A DNA stretch of 43,464 bases from Methanothrix sp. (GCA_017994055.1 JAGOLL010000011.1:1-43464); one strand, 5' to 3'. Shown: positions 25,541 to 37,192, numbered from the stretch's first letter. Notes: generated from the letters alone by a model not told the origin. Translations and numbers: made by a program.

Positions 25541-26149
25541 CTATTCAGGTTCCTTGAAATAGCCCACTCCAAGGCTGAGATTTTCCTCCTCTGCCGGTTC
25601 TTTGCAGCTGATGGCAACTTCCCCTAGATTCACAGATGAATTTTCAAGCGATTCAAAGTCGATTGCTCCTGAAGGAAGCGGGTTGGAGTCAGAATAGTCT
25701 ATGACTTTAACCATTTCTTCATCATTGATATCCTTGATGAAGACCTGAATCTCACCTTCCCCGGAAGAGATCTCTATCTGATAGGTTGCCGAAGGATCAT
25801 ATTCAATGGCCTTTCCCGGATTATGCTCCAAGTTCTCTTTTTCCTGTCGGAAGAGGTATGTGGCAAGCGAACCATTTTCCAGGTTAGAGAATCCAATTGC
25901 ATAGCGATTGGAATCATTCAAATTCAGGTTTGCCTGCATGACACCGATTAGATTCCCAAGATTGAATCTGAGTTCGAATTGATTTCCGTCGCATTGCTTT
26001 GCATAGCCTGCCCAGCTATGATTTGAGTCGTGGGACATGCCATCATAAATTGTTCTACCGTACTCGATTCCATCCGAATTAACCGCACCTGCTAGTGTCA
26101 TAGACAGAATCAAAGATAACATCCAAACTCTTTTCATATTCAGCATCAT
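25541..26149 (-). CDS. Secreted protein, stand-alone paralogue of a subtilase module
   Basis: 202 residues with a signal peptide (VWMLSLILSMTLAGAVNS). The mature part aligns along its length with an internal module of the neighbouring protease. Both have SWA-Y-K-CD--QF near the start, RY--GF-N-GSL--Y-F in the middle, and D-SPLPSG-IDFESL--SSVNL near the end, followed by a V--F tail. The predicted fold is a concanavalin-like beta-sandwich. It could bind the same ligand or bind the protease itself, both inferred. A TATATATT box centred about 25 bases before the ATG suggests leaderless transcription. It lies 84 bases upstream of the protease start, so the two may be co-transcribed. Confidence 0.8.
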   Translation of the reverse strand: MMLNMKRVWMLSLILSMTLAGAVNSDGIEYGRTIYDGMSHDSNHSWAGYAKQCDGNQFELRFNLGNLIGVMQANLNLNDSNRYAIGFSNLENGSLATYLFRQEKENLEHNPGKAIEYDPSATYQIEISSGEGEIQVFIKDINDEEMVKVIDYSDSNPLPSGAIDFESLENSSVNLGEVAISCKEPAEEENLSLGVGYFKEPE

Positions 26150-26170
26150 ACTATAACAATTAATTTAAAC

Positions 26171-26178
26171 AATATATA
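26171..26178 (-). promoter_or_regulatory. TATA box for the secreted module gene
   Basis: TATATATT on the minus strand, centred about 25 bases before the ATG at 26149. The rest of the 26150-26377 gap is AT-rich and shows no gene. Confidence 0.45.
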
Positions 26179-26377
26179 CGTTTCCCTCATGAATTATTTT
26201 GCATTTTAGTTATATATCTCGAAAGAGGTTGCTGCTTTCATTGAGTTGATAAATCCTTTGGTTATAAAATTCAACTAACCGAGGTTGATTGAACGCGTGT
26301 TTTCTCAAATAGTCTCAGTTAGATTTTCAATACTCCTGGGATTCATAAAAAATGATGATGCAGAAACTATAAACGGT

Positions 26378-28498
26378 TCATGCTCGCTCTGCATCAACAA
26401 TAGGCCTTCTATAGCCCTCCAGCTTTCTCAAGATCGCCTCCTCCTGGCCCAGCGTCCCGTCGCCTATCACCTGCGCTTCACTATGGAAGTAGTCCCGGAA
26501 CCTTCCGAACAGCTCGGGATATGGATCGGATACGGTCAATGGCAGGGACTGCCTCTCCCACTCCCCCAGCTCCACAGGGACGACGATTCCGCCGGTCAGG
26601 GTGACAGAGGGCACAATCCTCCCGCCCCTCTCCGCTGTCGTCCTCTCGTCGATCATCCAGTTCTTGAGAAGATCGGCATAGCGGGAGAGGAGAACAGCCT
26701 TGCGCACCCCATTGTTCTGATAGAAGTCGGAGTCGCGCTCTTCCAGTATAACCTCGGCTTCGTCGCTATCGCTCTTTCCATCCCTGTCCTCATAGCTGGC
26801 GGAAAGCCGAATCTCGCCCTGATCTGAAAGCTTATTCAGCTTGACCAGGATCACGCCGCCCCTTACCTCTCCCTCCTCCGCCTTGGATGGAAAGAGGGTA
26901 TTGACCTTCATCAGATCCCCCGTGGCCAGGTCAGCCTCGGGAGAGCCGTAGACCTTCTCGATCTCATAGCCCGGAGCATTCAGGTTCAGCCGCAGATCGA
27001 AGACCAGGGGGGTGACCATGAAATCGAACTCGTCGTCCATGCGCTGCCTGAATTCGTTCGCCGAGTGGACCGAATAGTAGTTAGCCCCTTTGATCTTGGT
27101 TATGCCCTCTACCAGCTCCGAATTGAAGTCCACTCCAATGCCGATAAATGTAGTGTAGATTCCCCTCCGGGCATTTTCCTCCAGCATCCGATATAGGGGC
27201 AGGTCTCCCGTCTCCCCCAGATTGGGCATGGCATCGGTCAGGAAGATGATTCTGTTCTCATATTCCGATCCACCTTGTGGCAGAACCCGGTCGAATTGGG
27301 CCGTCCCTGCTTCCATTCCGGCCTGCATGTTGGTGCCATATGTCTCCCTGATGCCCAGGATGCTGCTTTTTAATCGATCGGGATTCTTGTCCGCCATATC
27401 TGTGAGGGGATCGAGCAGGAAGGCATCATCGCTAAATATAACCATGCCGAAGCGGTCGTCGGGATTCAGGTGGTCGAGAAGAGCCACCACAGATTCATCA
27501 GCGATCTGCATCTTGGTCTTACTGCTCTCTTGTCCTGATGGATCCACTTCCATCATTTTTCCGAAGCGGTCGTAGTAATACTGGTCAAAGGGGCTGCCCA
27601 TGGAGCCGGAATAGTCCAGGACCACCACCAGGTTTAGCTTTTTTCTCTGAAAGTCCCGGATTCCAGAATTCAGGCCTAAGGAGAGGTAATACTGCCGCTC
27701 TCCGGAGAATGGATCCTTGGAGAGGGCATAGCTGTAGGAGGGACAGAAGAGCTTATTGCACTCCTTAGCCGCCCCGGTCTCAAAGTAGTAATCATAAAAG
27801 AGGCCCTCATAGGTCAGGTCGCTGGGCAGAGGCAGATAGCTATTGTTGATGTTCTCCCGGAAGCTGGAGATATCCTTGGCTCCCCCGGCGGAAAGGCCGA
27901 TGCTTGGTCCTGCTCCAGCCGCTGCGGCGGGGGCCATGCTGTAGGATAGAGCTGGAGCGCTGCCCAGGGATTTGGATAGAATGCCCGAACCGGCCATGGG
28001 AGCGGCCTCCTCCATGGCCTCGGCTTCCAGCACCAGGATCTTCACTGAATTGCTTTTGGCTCCATCGACTACAAACCACAGCTCGTACTCTCCCTCCAGC
28101 CCCGCCTCTATCCAGGTGGAGTAGGACCTATCTTCCTTTACCGAGGCATTTAAAACGACGGCAGCCGTACCCGTGGGATAGAGGCAGAATAGCTCTAGAT
28201 CGCCGCCCTCTTTAGGAGTCAGCCGCATTTGCGCCCAGCTTCCGGAGGGCATCTCCAGAGAGGTCCGGCTCTCTTCTCCCGATGAGTCGATTATGGCCAG
28301 CCTTTCAGAATCGGAGGCGGACGCTGCCGATAGGGCATCCTCATCTTCCATCAATTGAAACGCAACATTGTCCTCACTATAAACCATCCACTCTCTCCCA
28401 TCCATTGATTCTGAGCTGGATATGGAGAGAGCCATGCCGGGATAAAGGCCGAGAATGGCCAATGCCGCCAGCAAAAGTATCAACCAAGGATATCTCAT
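26378..28498 (-). CDS. Secreted VWA-domain protein (YfbK/Ca-activated-channel-like)
   Basis: About 706 residues. An N-terminal hydrophobic signal segment (WLILLLAALAILGLYPG) is followed by a beta-rich region about 30-180 and an Ala/Gly-rich linker. A pre-VWA segment (NNSYLPLPSDLTYEGLFYDY) is typical of YfbK-like proteins. The VWA domain carries the MIDAS DYSGS at Asp295, a later Thr in DRFGMVIFSDDAF and TDAMPNLG. The C-terminal 200 residues resemble the beta-domain after VWA in that family. The ATG at 28498 follows AGGTG by six bases; the GTG three codons upstream overlaps that site. Its GC content is like the chromosome core, unlike the three surface genes before it. Function unknown. Confidence 0.87.
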   Translation of the reverse strand: MRYPWLILLLAALAILGLYPGMALSISSSESMDGREWMVYSEDNVAFQLMEDEDALSAASASDSERLAIIDSSGEESRTSLEMPSGSWAQMRLTPKEGGDLELFCLYPTGTAAVVLNASVKEDRSYSTWIEAGLEGEYELWFVVDGAKSNSVKILVLEAEAMEEAAPMAGSGILSKSLGSAPALSYSMAPAAAAGAGPSIGLSAGGAKDISSFRENINNSYLPLPSDLTYEGLFYDYYFETGAAKECNKLFCPSYSYALSKDPFSGERQYYLSLGLNSGIRDFQRKKLNLVVVLDYSGSMGSPFDQYYYDRFGKMMEVDPSGQESSKTKMQIADESVVALLDHLNPDDRFGMVIFSDDAFLLDPLTDMADKNPDRLKSSILGIRETYGTNMQAGMEAGTAQFDRVLPQGGSEYENRIIFLTDAMPNLGETGDLPLYRMLEENARRGIYTTFIGIGVDFNSELVEGITKIKGANYYSVHSANEFRQRMDDEFDFMVTPLVFDLRLNLNAPGYEIEKVYGSPEADLATGDLMKVNTLFPSKAEEGEVRGGVILVKLNKLSDQGEIRLSASYEDRDGKSDSDEAEVILEERDSDFYQNNGVRKAVLLSRYADLLKNWMIDERTTAERGGRIVPSVTLTGGIVVPVELGEWERQSLPLTVSDPYPELFGRFRDYFHSEAQVIGDGTLGQEEAILRKLEGYRRPIVDAERA

Positions 28499-28651
28499 GG
28501 CCCACACCTGCCGATCAGATAGGTAATATCACTGTCTTTTCTATTTAAGGCCATCCGATTCCACATCTTCTGAAAGGGACGGCCCGCCTGAGTGAATTAG
28601 AGTCACCTCCCGTATAGCACGAAATCTTGATCTCTTCAGGCGGCAGAATAG

Positions 28652-31192
28652 ATGGATATGAAGCTTCATTCTGATCTCAATCTGCCTGTCGGCCTGGAGG
28701 GGCTGGCCGACCTGGCTCTGGACCTGCGCTGGACGGTGCGCCAGACCACAGACAGAATCTGGGAGATGCTGGATGCCGAGGCCTGGGAGAAGACCAAGAA
28801 TCCCTATCTCATACTGCAGAATGTCTCCCGGGCCAGGCTGGAGGAGGCGGCGGCAGACGAGAATTTGAAGAAAGAGATAGCATCCTGGCAGGAGAAGAGG
28901 TGTAGGCTATTGGAGAAGCCACCTTCCGCCAATAAGGATGATCCCACTTCCATAGCCTACTTCAGCATGGAGTTTGGTCTCTCCGAAGCGCTTCCCATAT
29001 ATTCCGGGGGCCTGGGCATACTGGCGGGAGACTATCTCAAGACCGCCAGCGACATGGGAGTTCCCCTAACCGGAATTGGGCTACTCTACCAGCAGGGATA
29101 CTTCCGCCAGATCCTGAGCCAGGACGGCTCCCAACTAGAGGCCTTTCCCTACAATGATCCCGAGACCCTTCCCATCGTCCCGGCCAGGGATCGGGACGGA
29201 TCCAGGCTCCGGGTGAGGATCGAGCTGCCCGGCCGCTCACTCATCTTGCGGGTCTGGCAGGCCAATGTCTGCCGGGTGAACCTCTATCTTCTGGACTCCA
29301 ATGATCCCATGAACCGTCCCTGGGACAGGGCCATCACCGCTAACCTCTATTCGCCGGGCCAGGAGCGGCGGCTGATTCAGGAGATAGTTCTGGGAATAGG
29401 AGGCTGGAATGTTCTGGAAAAGCTGGGGATCGAGCCCGAGATCTGCCATCTCAATGAGGGCCATGCCGCCTTTGTGGTCCTTGCCAGGGCGCACAGCTTC
29501 ATGAAGAAGACCGGCTGCTCGGCCAGGGCCGCCCTCTGGGCCACCCGGGCCGGCAATATCTTCACCACCCATACCCCGGTGGAGGCGGGATTCGATAGAT
29601 TCGACAGATCCTTGGTGGGAAAGTATGCTCATTTTTATGCCGAACTTCTGGGCCACTCCATGGATGATCTGATGAAGCTGGGCCTGGGGAGAGAGCCAGG
29701 CGGCCCGGCGGGTGCCGCTCTATTCAATATGGCCCATCTGGCTATGAGCGGTTGCAGCCATGCCAATGGCGTATCCCGGCTGCATGGCAGGATCAGCCGC
29801 AGGATATTTCAGTCCCGCTATCCCCGCTGGCCGGAGGGGGAGGTCCCGGTGGATTATGTGACCAACGGGGTTCATATCCCCACCTGGGACTCGCCTGCCG
29901 CCCAGCGGCTGTGGAGCGAGGCCTGCCCCGGCGGCTGCGGCCCGGAGGGGATAGACTACCTTAAGGACAGCCTAGCAAAGAAAAGCGATGAGGATCTATG
30001 GTGCTTCCGTGCCGAGGCGCGCCGGGACCTGGTGGAGTACGTCCGCCGCCGCCACTTCCGGCAGGAGGTGGAAAGAGGGGCAGGAGAGGAGGAGCTGAAG
30101 GCGGCAAAGCATGTCCTCAATGCTAATATCCTGACCATAGGCTTCGCCCGGCGGGCCACGGCCTACAAGCGCACCGACCTTCTTTTATCCCACCCCGAAC
30201 GCCTGGCGGCCATTCTAAAGAACGATAAGCGCCCGGTGCAGCTGGTCATGGCCGCCAAAGCCCATCCCGCCGACGAGGAGGGAAAGGAGATGGTCCGGAA
30301 GATGGCCGGCTTTGCGGCCAGACCGGATCTATCCGATCGGGCGGTCTTTTTATCCGACTATGACATCGATCTGGCCCAGCACCTGCAGCCCGGCGTTGAT
30401 GTCTGGATCAACACCCCTCGCCGGCCCAATGAGGCCTGCGGCACCAGCGGCATGAAGATCCTGGCCAACGGGGGCTTGAATCTCTCCAGTCTGGACGGTT
30501 GGTGGGATGAGGCCTATGATCCGGAGGTGGGATGGTGCCTGGGGGACCGGCTTGAGCACAGCAAGCCCGCGCGGGACGAAGAGGAGGCGGAGATGCTCTA
30601 CAGGCTGCTGGAGGATGCGGTGGTGCCGCTCTTTTATGAAAGGAATGAGGCGGGGATTCCAGTAGCGTGGACGGCCAAGGTCCGGGCCAGCATGACCCGG
30701 CTTACGCCACGCTACAGCAGCGAGAGGATGATGCAGGAGTACATGGAGCGGCTCTACCGGCCAGCAGCTCAGGCTTTTCGCCGCCGGTCGGCGGATGGAG
30801 GCCGCCTGGCCGGCGAGCTCGCCGAGTGGCAAGCGCGGCTGGAAGAGGGCTGGAAGGACCTGCGGCTGGGCAGGATGACGGTAGTTCGAGAGGGAGATAT
30901 GTGGACCTTCTCTGTGGAGGCCTACCTGGGAGAACTGCTGCCCGATGATGTGCGGGTGGAGCTATATGCCGATCCGCTGACCGAAGAAGATACAGATGCG
31001 GGAGAAGGGGGCAGGCCGGAGAGGATTGAGATGCAGAGGCTGGGGCCTCTGGCAGGGGCGGTGAACGGATTCGTCTTCGGAGCCAGGGTGGCAGCGGCGA
31101 GGGCGGCGGAGGACTACACCCCCAGGATTGTGCCCTACCATCCGGAGGCGTTCGTGCCCATGGAGGAGGGGCATATATTGTGGATGAAATGA
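28652..31192 (+). CDS. glgP: Alpha-glucan (glycogen/maltodextrin) phosphorylase
   Basis: GT35 phosphorylase that releases glucose-1-phosphate from alpha-1,4-glucans. 846 residues. An N-terminal DUF3417-type segment (about 10-95, LADLALDLRWTVRQTTDRIW) is followed by the catalytic domain with AYFSMEFGLSEALPIYSGGL, HLNEGHAAF and TTHTPVEAGFDRF. The pyridoxal-phosphate Lys602 lies in EACGTSGMKILANGGLNLSS. This is the short-loop archaeal and thermophile type, without the allosteric N-terminus of animal enzymes. The C-terminal 200 residues include a segment with MWTFSVEAYLGELLPDDV, like the extra domain of this subgroup. It converges on the STAND gene with nine bases between stops. Confidence 0.93.
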   Translation: MDMKLHSDLNLPVGLEGLADLALDLRWTVRQTTDRIWEMLDAEAWEKTKNPYLILQNVSRARLEEAAADENLKKEIASWQEKRCRLLEKPPSANKDDPTSIAYFSMEFGLSEALPIYSGGLGILAGDYLKTASDMGVPLTGIGLLYQQGYFRQILSQDGSQLEAFPYNDPETLPIVPARDRDGSRLRVRIELPGRSLILRVWQANVCRVNLYLLDSNDPMNRPWDRAITANLYSPGQERRLIQEIVLGIGGWNVLEKLGIEPEICHLNEGHAAFVVLARAHSFMKKTGCSARAALWATRAGNIFTTHTPVEAGFDRFDRSLVGKYAHFYAELLGHSMDDLMKLGLGREPGGPAGAALFNMAHLAMSGCSHANGVSRLHGRISRRIFQSRYPRWPEGEVPVDYVTNGVHIPTWDSPAAQRLWSEACPGGCGPEGIDYLKDSLAKKSDEDLWCFRAEARRDLVEYVRRRHFRQEVERGAGEEELKAAKHVLNANILTIGFARRATAYKRTDLLLSHPERLAAILKNDKRPVQLVMAAKAHPADEEGKEMVRKMAGFAARPDLSDRAVFLSDYDIDLAQHLQPGVDVWINTPRRPNEACGTSGMKILANGGLNLSSLDGWWDEAYDPEVGWCLGDRLEHSKPARDEEEAEMLYRLLEDAVVPLFYERNEAGIPVAWTAKVRASMTRLTPRYSSERMMQEYMERLYRPAAQAFRRRSADGGRLAGELAEWQARLEEGWKDLRLGRMTVVREGDMWTFSVEAYLGELLPDDVRVELYADPLTEEDTDAGEGGRPERIEMQRLGPLAGAVNGFVFGARVAAARAAEDYTPRIVPYHPEAFVPMEEGHILWMK

Positions 31193-31201
31193 AAAGAGCG
31201 G

Positions 31202-34198
31202 TTAGCTCTGGTCCAATTTCGCCAGAACCTCTTTGGCATCGACGATCCCCCAATGGTAGCCCATGTCCTGGCTCATTTGGAGGGCAAATCTGGCCTCACC
31301 TCTGGCAAGATCGACATTGCCCGCAGCAAGATGCGCCCAGGCCAGACCAATTCGGATATCTGCCTCATAAGGCCGGTAGCCTCCGGCCCGAGCATACTCC
31401 AGGGCTTCGTTCAGATCGCTCGATGCAGCGGCTGAATCTTTCATAATCTTCCCATACCACCGCCCCCGGCTCAGCAGAGCCTCTATCAGCACCAGTCTGT
31501 GAGATATGCTGCGGGCGAGGTTCAAAGCCAAGCCGTAGCTCTCCCTGGCCTCCTCATGCTGCCCGGCATCTGCAAAGAGATCAGCCAGAATCCGGTGACA
31601 TTGGCTCATAATAGCGGGAAAATTATATCTTTCGCAGATCTTGAGGTTGGCCTGGGTGACCTTTCGAGCATAATCAGCCTCGCCCCTGCGCATCAAGTGG
31701 TCGGCATGATGAATGCCTCTTAAACCGGAAAGATGCGATATCGAGGAATCATTCTCTTTCTCCAGCGCCTCAGCATCTCGAAAATTTCTGCTGGCCTTTT
31801 TAAGGTTGCCCTGAAGATGATAGGCCCAGGCCTGAGGTGCCAGAGATAGGAACTCAAGGTCCTTTTTCCCAGCTCGACGGGCAAGATCTAGGGCTTGGCC
31901 AGCTGTGTAGCAGCTCCTGGCTAAATCCCCCCGGCAATAATACAGGCTCGATAAGTTCTGGTAGCCTCTACTGGCATTGGCCCAATCTCCTGACTCAAGA
32001 GCGATGGACAGTGCCCGTTCGTAGAATGGATCTGCCAGGTTCCCACGTCCTGTGACATCCAAGCATAAACCCACAGAGTTCAGTATCCAGGCCTTAGCTT
32101 CAGGACTGCTAACCAGCGGCTCCTGGGATGTATCGCCTCCGAGAAAGAACTCTCGCATGATCTCAAGTTGCGTCTCCCAGGCGCCCAGTTTATGTATTAT
32201 ATACCTTTCAGAGCGCCGATGGATCCTTTCATCACGTATGGTATAAGCTTCATCGTAAGCCCCGCATTCGCAGGCATGATGGACCACCTCGATAAGAGGC
32301 GTCAGGTCATCAAGACTTGGCTTATCGGGCATACCCTGGGCTTTATCCAGATAGTAGTCCTTGATCTGTTTATGAGCCTCTTCCGCCTGCCCTCGCCTGC
32401 CCATGGTCAGGAGGGTGAAGTAATGGTCTCTGATCAGGGGATGAGTGGTGTATTGGTTAGACCTAGGCAATTGTCGCAGTATCCTATAGTCTACCAGCCT
32501 CTGCACCATGGCCTCGAACTGGGAATCGTTAAGAGTTGCGATGGGATCGTTGAGTGCACTGCTTTGCTTTTCGGACTTGGCGCGGAAGATCCTGAAGGCA
32601 TCTTTGTCCACGGGCCTTCGAAAGGCGCTAAAAAGCATCAAGAAGGCTTTCTCCGCTTCTTGCAGGTGTTCATCATACCGGCGGAGCACTCTATGAATCC
32701 GCTCATAGCGCGGCTCATCGGCGTTAGGCCGAGGGATGTTCCTGATCTGGCCGACATCGCCTGCATGATGGTCTTTCAGATATGATCCGAGAAGGCTTAA
32801 GGTAAGGGCATGGCCGTCCCAATCGGCTACCACCCGGTCCAGCTCATCATCAGCTCCTTGGACTCCCAGCTTTCGGAGAAGATCTCTGCCGTCTTCTGGC
32901 AGCAGCCTCTCTACATCTCGATGCTGGAATGTGATGAACTCCTCCAAATCCATGAGAGGCACGCGGGTTGTGACTATGCAGAATGAATTATGGTCAGGCG
33001 AAGCGAAGAACTCCAGAAAAGCCTTCAGGTCGGGACTGCGAATAGCTCCATACATATCTCCGTCCTGATACTGGAGGACCTCCAGTCCGTCCAGGACGAA
33101 GAGATAACGCCCGGCACCGAGCATGGCTGCGATGACCTGGGCTTTCATGTTGGCAGAGGGGATCTTTTTCACATCGATTTTGCCCCCGCTCATATAATTC
33201 AGTGCTGCATCGAAGAACTCATCCACATTACGCCTCTCGTAGAAACCCCACCAGAATACGCCCTCCGGCTGAGGTCGTGAGCTGTCGGCCAAAAGCTGAT
33301 CTACCCACTCCCTGGCCAGACTGCTCTTTCCCTCGCCGCCGAAACCAACTAGGCCGGTGACGCGAACGTTGGCATCCTCCCAATCTGTGGTTATCTCTTC
33401 CAAAAGCTGCTTGCGTCCGGTCCATTCAGCAAGAGATGGAGGTGCATTGTTCCAGATAATCTTCTGACGGATGGCGACAGATTCACGGGCTTTTTGTTGA
33501 TCTATTTTCGGTGAAGGAGAAGAAGATCTAGGCAGGTCGTTTTCTTCAAGGGCGAGGCATAGTGGCTCCAGGGATAAGACTCTCGCGTCTACGGATAATC
33601 CCGTGTCTCGATCGTGAGATCCTTCTGCTGAATCCCAGGCCAAATAAATGATCCCAATGATGAGGTTGCGGGAAGTGTCCAACACAGGTGCGCCGCTCAT
33701 TCCCTTGTCTATATTCTGAGAACTGAGCATGAGGGGTTCTCCTTGGAACTTCTTGTCTCTTGGCTTTTCGCCATGGCCGACGATCTTGCCGAAGGCAGGC
33801 AAACCCTGGTAGTTCTGGAGTCGCCGATATCCAAAGCTGCGGAAGTCGTGATCCTCTGATCCCTTGGCCGAGCCAAATATGGCCGCCAATTCCGGTCCCA
33901 AGGGAGAAGAGCCATCCACAAGATGCAATAGCACTACATCATCATCATACTGATCAAAGCAAGCCGCCACCTTAGCTCTCTTCTTTATACTTAATCGGCC
34001 TTCCCGCTCTGGGTAATAGATGCTAACATCCAGACCATCTCTTGTCCGCGGATCTACCCCAGCATCCCGAACCACATGGGCGCAGGTGACTATGCCTTCT
34101 CTGGCCACAAATCCGGTTCCGACAATGGCATCTGTGCTGGTGTGACGGATCTGCACCACGAAGTCCCGGATCTGCTGTAGTCGGTTTCCCTCAGCCAT
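31202..34198 (-). CDS. Trypsin-STAND NTPase-TPR protein (predicted conflict/immune effector)
   Basis: 998 residues in three parts. First, a trypsin-like protease (about 1-215) with a full triad: His41 in TCAHVV, Asp87 in DDDVVLL and Ser168 in KGMSGAPV. No signal peptide, so it is cytosolic. Second, a STAND-type P-loop NTPase (about 250-600): Walker A GFGGEGKSS with Lys291, Walker B YLFVLDGLE with Asp370, sensor IVTTRVP near 408-414, and a GHALTLSLLGSYL motif in place of GLPLAL. Third, a C-terminal array of about seven TPR-like helical pairs (about 640-990). In known STAND proteins the repeats sense a trigger, NTP drives assembly and the N-terminal domain acts. Three bases after the Trypco1-like gene. 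The specific trigger and substrate are unknown. Confidence 0.92.
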   Translation of the reverse strand: MAEGNRLQQIRDFVVQIRHTSTDAIVGTGFVAREGIVTCAHVVRDAGVDPRTRDGLDVSIYYPEREGRLSIKKRAKVAACFDQYDDDVVLLHLVDGSSPLGPELAAIFGSAKGSEDHDFRSFGYRRLQNYQGLPAFGKIVGHGEKPRDKKFQGEPLMLSSQNIDKGMSGAPVLDTSRNLIIGIIYLAWDSAEGSHDRDTGLSVDARVLSLEPLCLALEENDLPRSSSPSPKIDQQKARESVAIRQKIIWNNAPPSLAEWTGRKQLLEEITTDWEDANVRVTGLVGFGGEGKSSLAREWVDQLLADSSRPQPEGVFWWGFYERRNVDEFFDAALNYMSGGKIDVKKIPSANMKAQVIAAMLGAGRYLFVLDGLEVLQYQDGDMYGAIRSPDLKAFLEFFASPDHNSFCIVTTRVPLMDLEEFITFQHRDVERLLPEDGRDLLRKLGVQGADDELDRVVADWDGHALTLSLLGSYLKDHHAGDVGQIRNIPRPNADEPRYERIHRVLRRYDEHLQEAEKAFLMLFSAFRRPVDKDAFRIFRAKSEKQSSALNDPIATLNDSQFEAMVQRLVDYRILRQLPRSNQYTTHPLIRDHYFTLLTMGRRGQAEEAHKQIKDYYLDKAQGMPDKPSLDDLTPLIEVVHHACECGAYDEAYTIRDERIHRRSERYIIHKLGAWETQLEIMREFFLGGDTSQEPLVSSPEAKAWILNSVGLCLDVTGRGNLADPFYERALSIALESGDWANASRGYQNLSSLYYCRGDLARSCYTAGQALDLARRAGKKDLEFLSLAPQAWAYHLQGNLKKASRNFRDAEALEKENDSSISHLSGLRGIHHADHLMRRGEADYARKVTQANLKICERYNFPAIMSQCHRILADLFADAGQHEEARESYGLALNLARSISHRLVLIEALLSRGRWYGKIMKDSAAASSDLNEALEYARAGGYRPYEADIRIGLAWAHLAAGNVDLARGEARFALQMSQDMGYHWGIVDAKEVLAKLDQS

Positions 34199-34201
34199 GC
34201 T

Positions 34202-34510
34202 CTACTCTTTCTCCCATGTGAGCTTGACCTTGAAAGCTGCTTCCGCGCCTGCTTTTGCAATGAGTGCTCCAGATTCGCCTTTGAGAATGATGCCGAACTC
34301 CACTTCTACAGCTGATGGCTTGACTTCCAGGCCATTGATGGTGTCCGTGACCTGACGGGCAGTATTGTAGATTGTGTTCATGGCATTCTTCATTGCCTCA
34401 ACGGACTTTTTCTGCAGATCGGATTCGCCAAGGCTGACCTCATCAAATCCGGGAGACGGAGCAAACTGTACCAATATTGGAGCATTTGGATCAGGAGTGA
34501 AACTGGCCAT
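34202..34510 (-). CDS. Trypco1-like (trypsin-co-occurring, CU044_2847-type) protein
   Basis: 102 residues. The C-terminal half reads VEVEFGIILKGESGALIAKA, then GAEAAFKVKLTWEKE, the signature of the trypsin-co-occurring domain 1 family. The N-terminal half starts with a beta hairpin (ILVQFAPSPGFDEVS) and a helix (SVEAMKNAMNTIYNTARQVT). The family is known from gene neighbourhoods with cytosolic trypsin and STAND proteins, and that is the arrangement here. A role as an adaptor or regulator of the protease is inference. GGAGG lies eight bases before the ATG. The next gene starts three bases after its stop, so the two form an operon. Confidence 0.87.
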   Translation of the reverse strand: MASFTPDPNAPILVQFAPSPGFDEVSLGESDLQKKSVEAMKNAMNTIYNTARQVTDTINGLEVKPSAVEVEFGIILKGESGALIAKAGAEAAFKVKLTWEKE

Positions 34511-34594
34511 ATCATATCCCTCCAGGATTCAATTGCTTATAGAACTTAAAAAATTATCTCTGCGAATGAAATTCCGCAACCGGCTTCGGATAAA

Positions 34595-34602
34595 TTTATA
34601 TC
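34595..34602 (+). promoter_or_regulatory. TATA box for the cdc48/VAT gene
   Basis: TTTATATC centred about 29 bases upstream of the GTG at 34628, identical to the octamer before egsA, which suggests a leaderless or nearly leaderless message. Confidence 0.55.
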
Positions 34603-34618
34603 GCTTGCCGCAAAATAA

Positions 34619-36841
<2,223 letters not shown>

Positions 36842-36910
36842 TCCGTATTCGTAGCATATGTCTGCCTTGAAGGGGTGGCATACGAGTGTAAGATTTGGAG
36901 GGCGGAAGAA

Positions 36911-37192
36911 ATGGGAAAGGTGTTCTCGGGGAGCATTGCCGGAAAGGAGATAGTGAATATAGACGGCATGGTATTGGGGCGGCTCGATGACCTCACCTTT
37001 GATGTCCAGACCGGAAAGCTGCAGGACATGAGAGTCCGGCCGGACCGGGAGCTCAATCGCATTCAATACCGGGAGGAGGGCAGATTTGTGCTCATACCAT
37101 TCTCCTCCGTGGTAGCCATCAAGGACTACATAGTGATCGATGAGAGCCGGGCGGTGATGGATAAGCCTTTCAAAGATAAAGCATCAGAATAG
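36911..37192 (+). CDS. PRC-barrel domain protein
   Basis: A 93-residue single PRC-barrel protein: MGKVFSGSIAGKEIVNIDGM, VLGRLDDLTFDVQTGKLQDM, FVLIPFSSVVAIKDYIVID. Archaeal PRC-barrel proteins of this size are linked in recent work to cell division (CdpA/CdpB-type) and RNA processing, and which applies here cannot be told. The ATG at 36911 was chosen because GGAGG lies nine bases upstream. A GTG at 36875 would add twelve residues that do not fit the domain. It follows cdc48 by about 70 bases in the same direction. Confidence 0.87.
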   Translation: MGKVFSGSIAGKEIVNIDGMVLGRLDDLTFDVQTGKLQDMRVRPDRELNRIQYREEGRFVLIPFSSVVAIKDYIVIDESRAVMDKPFKDKASE

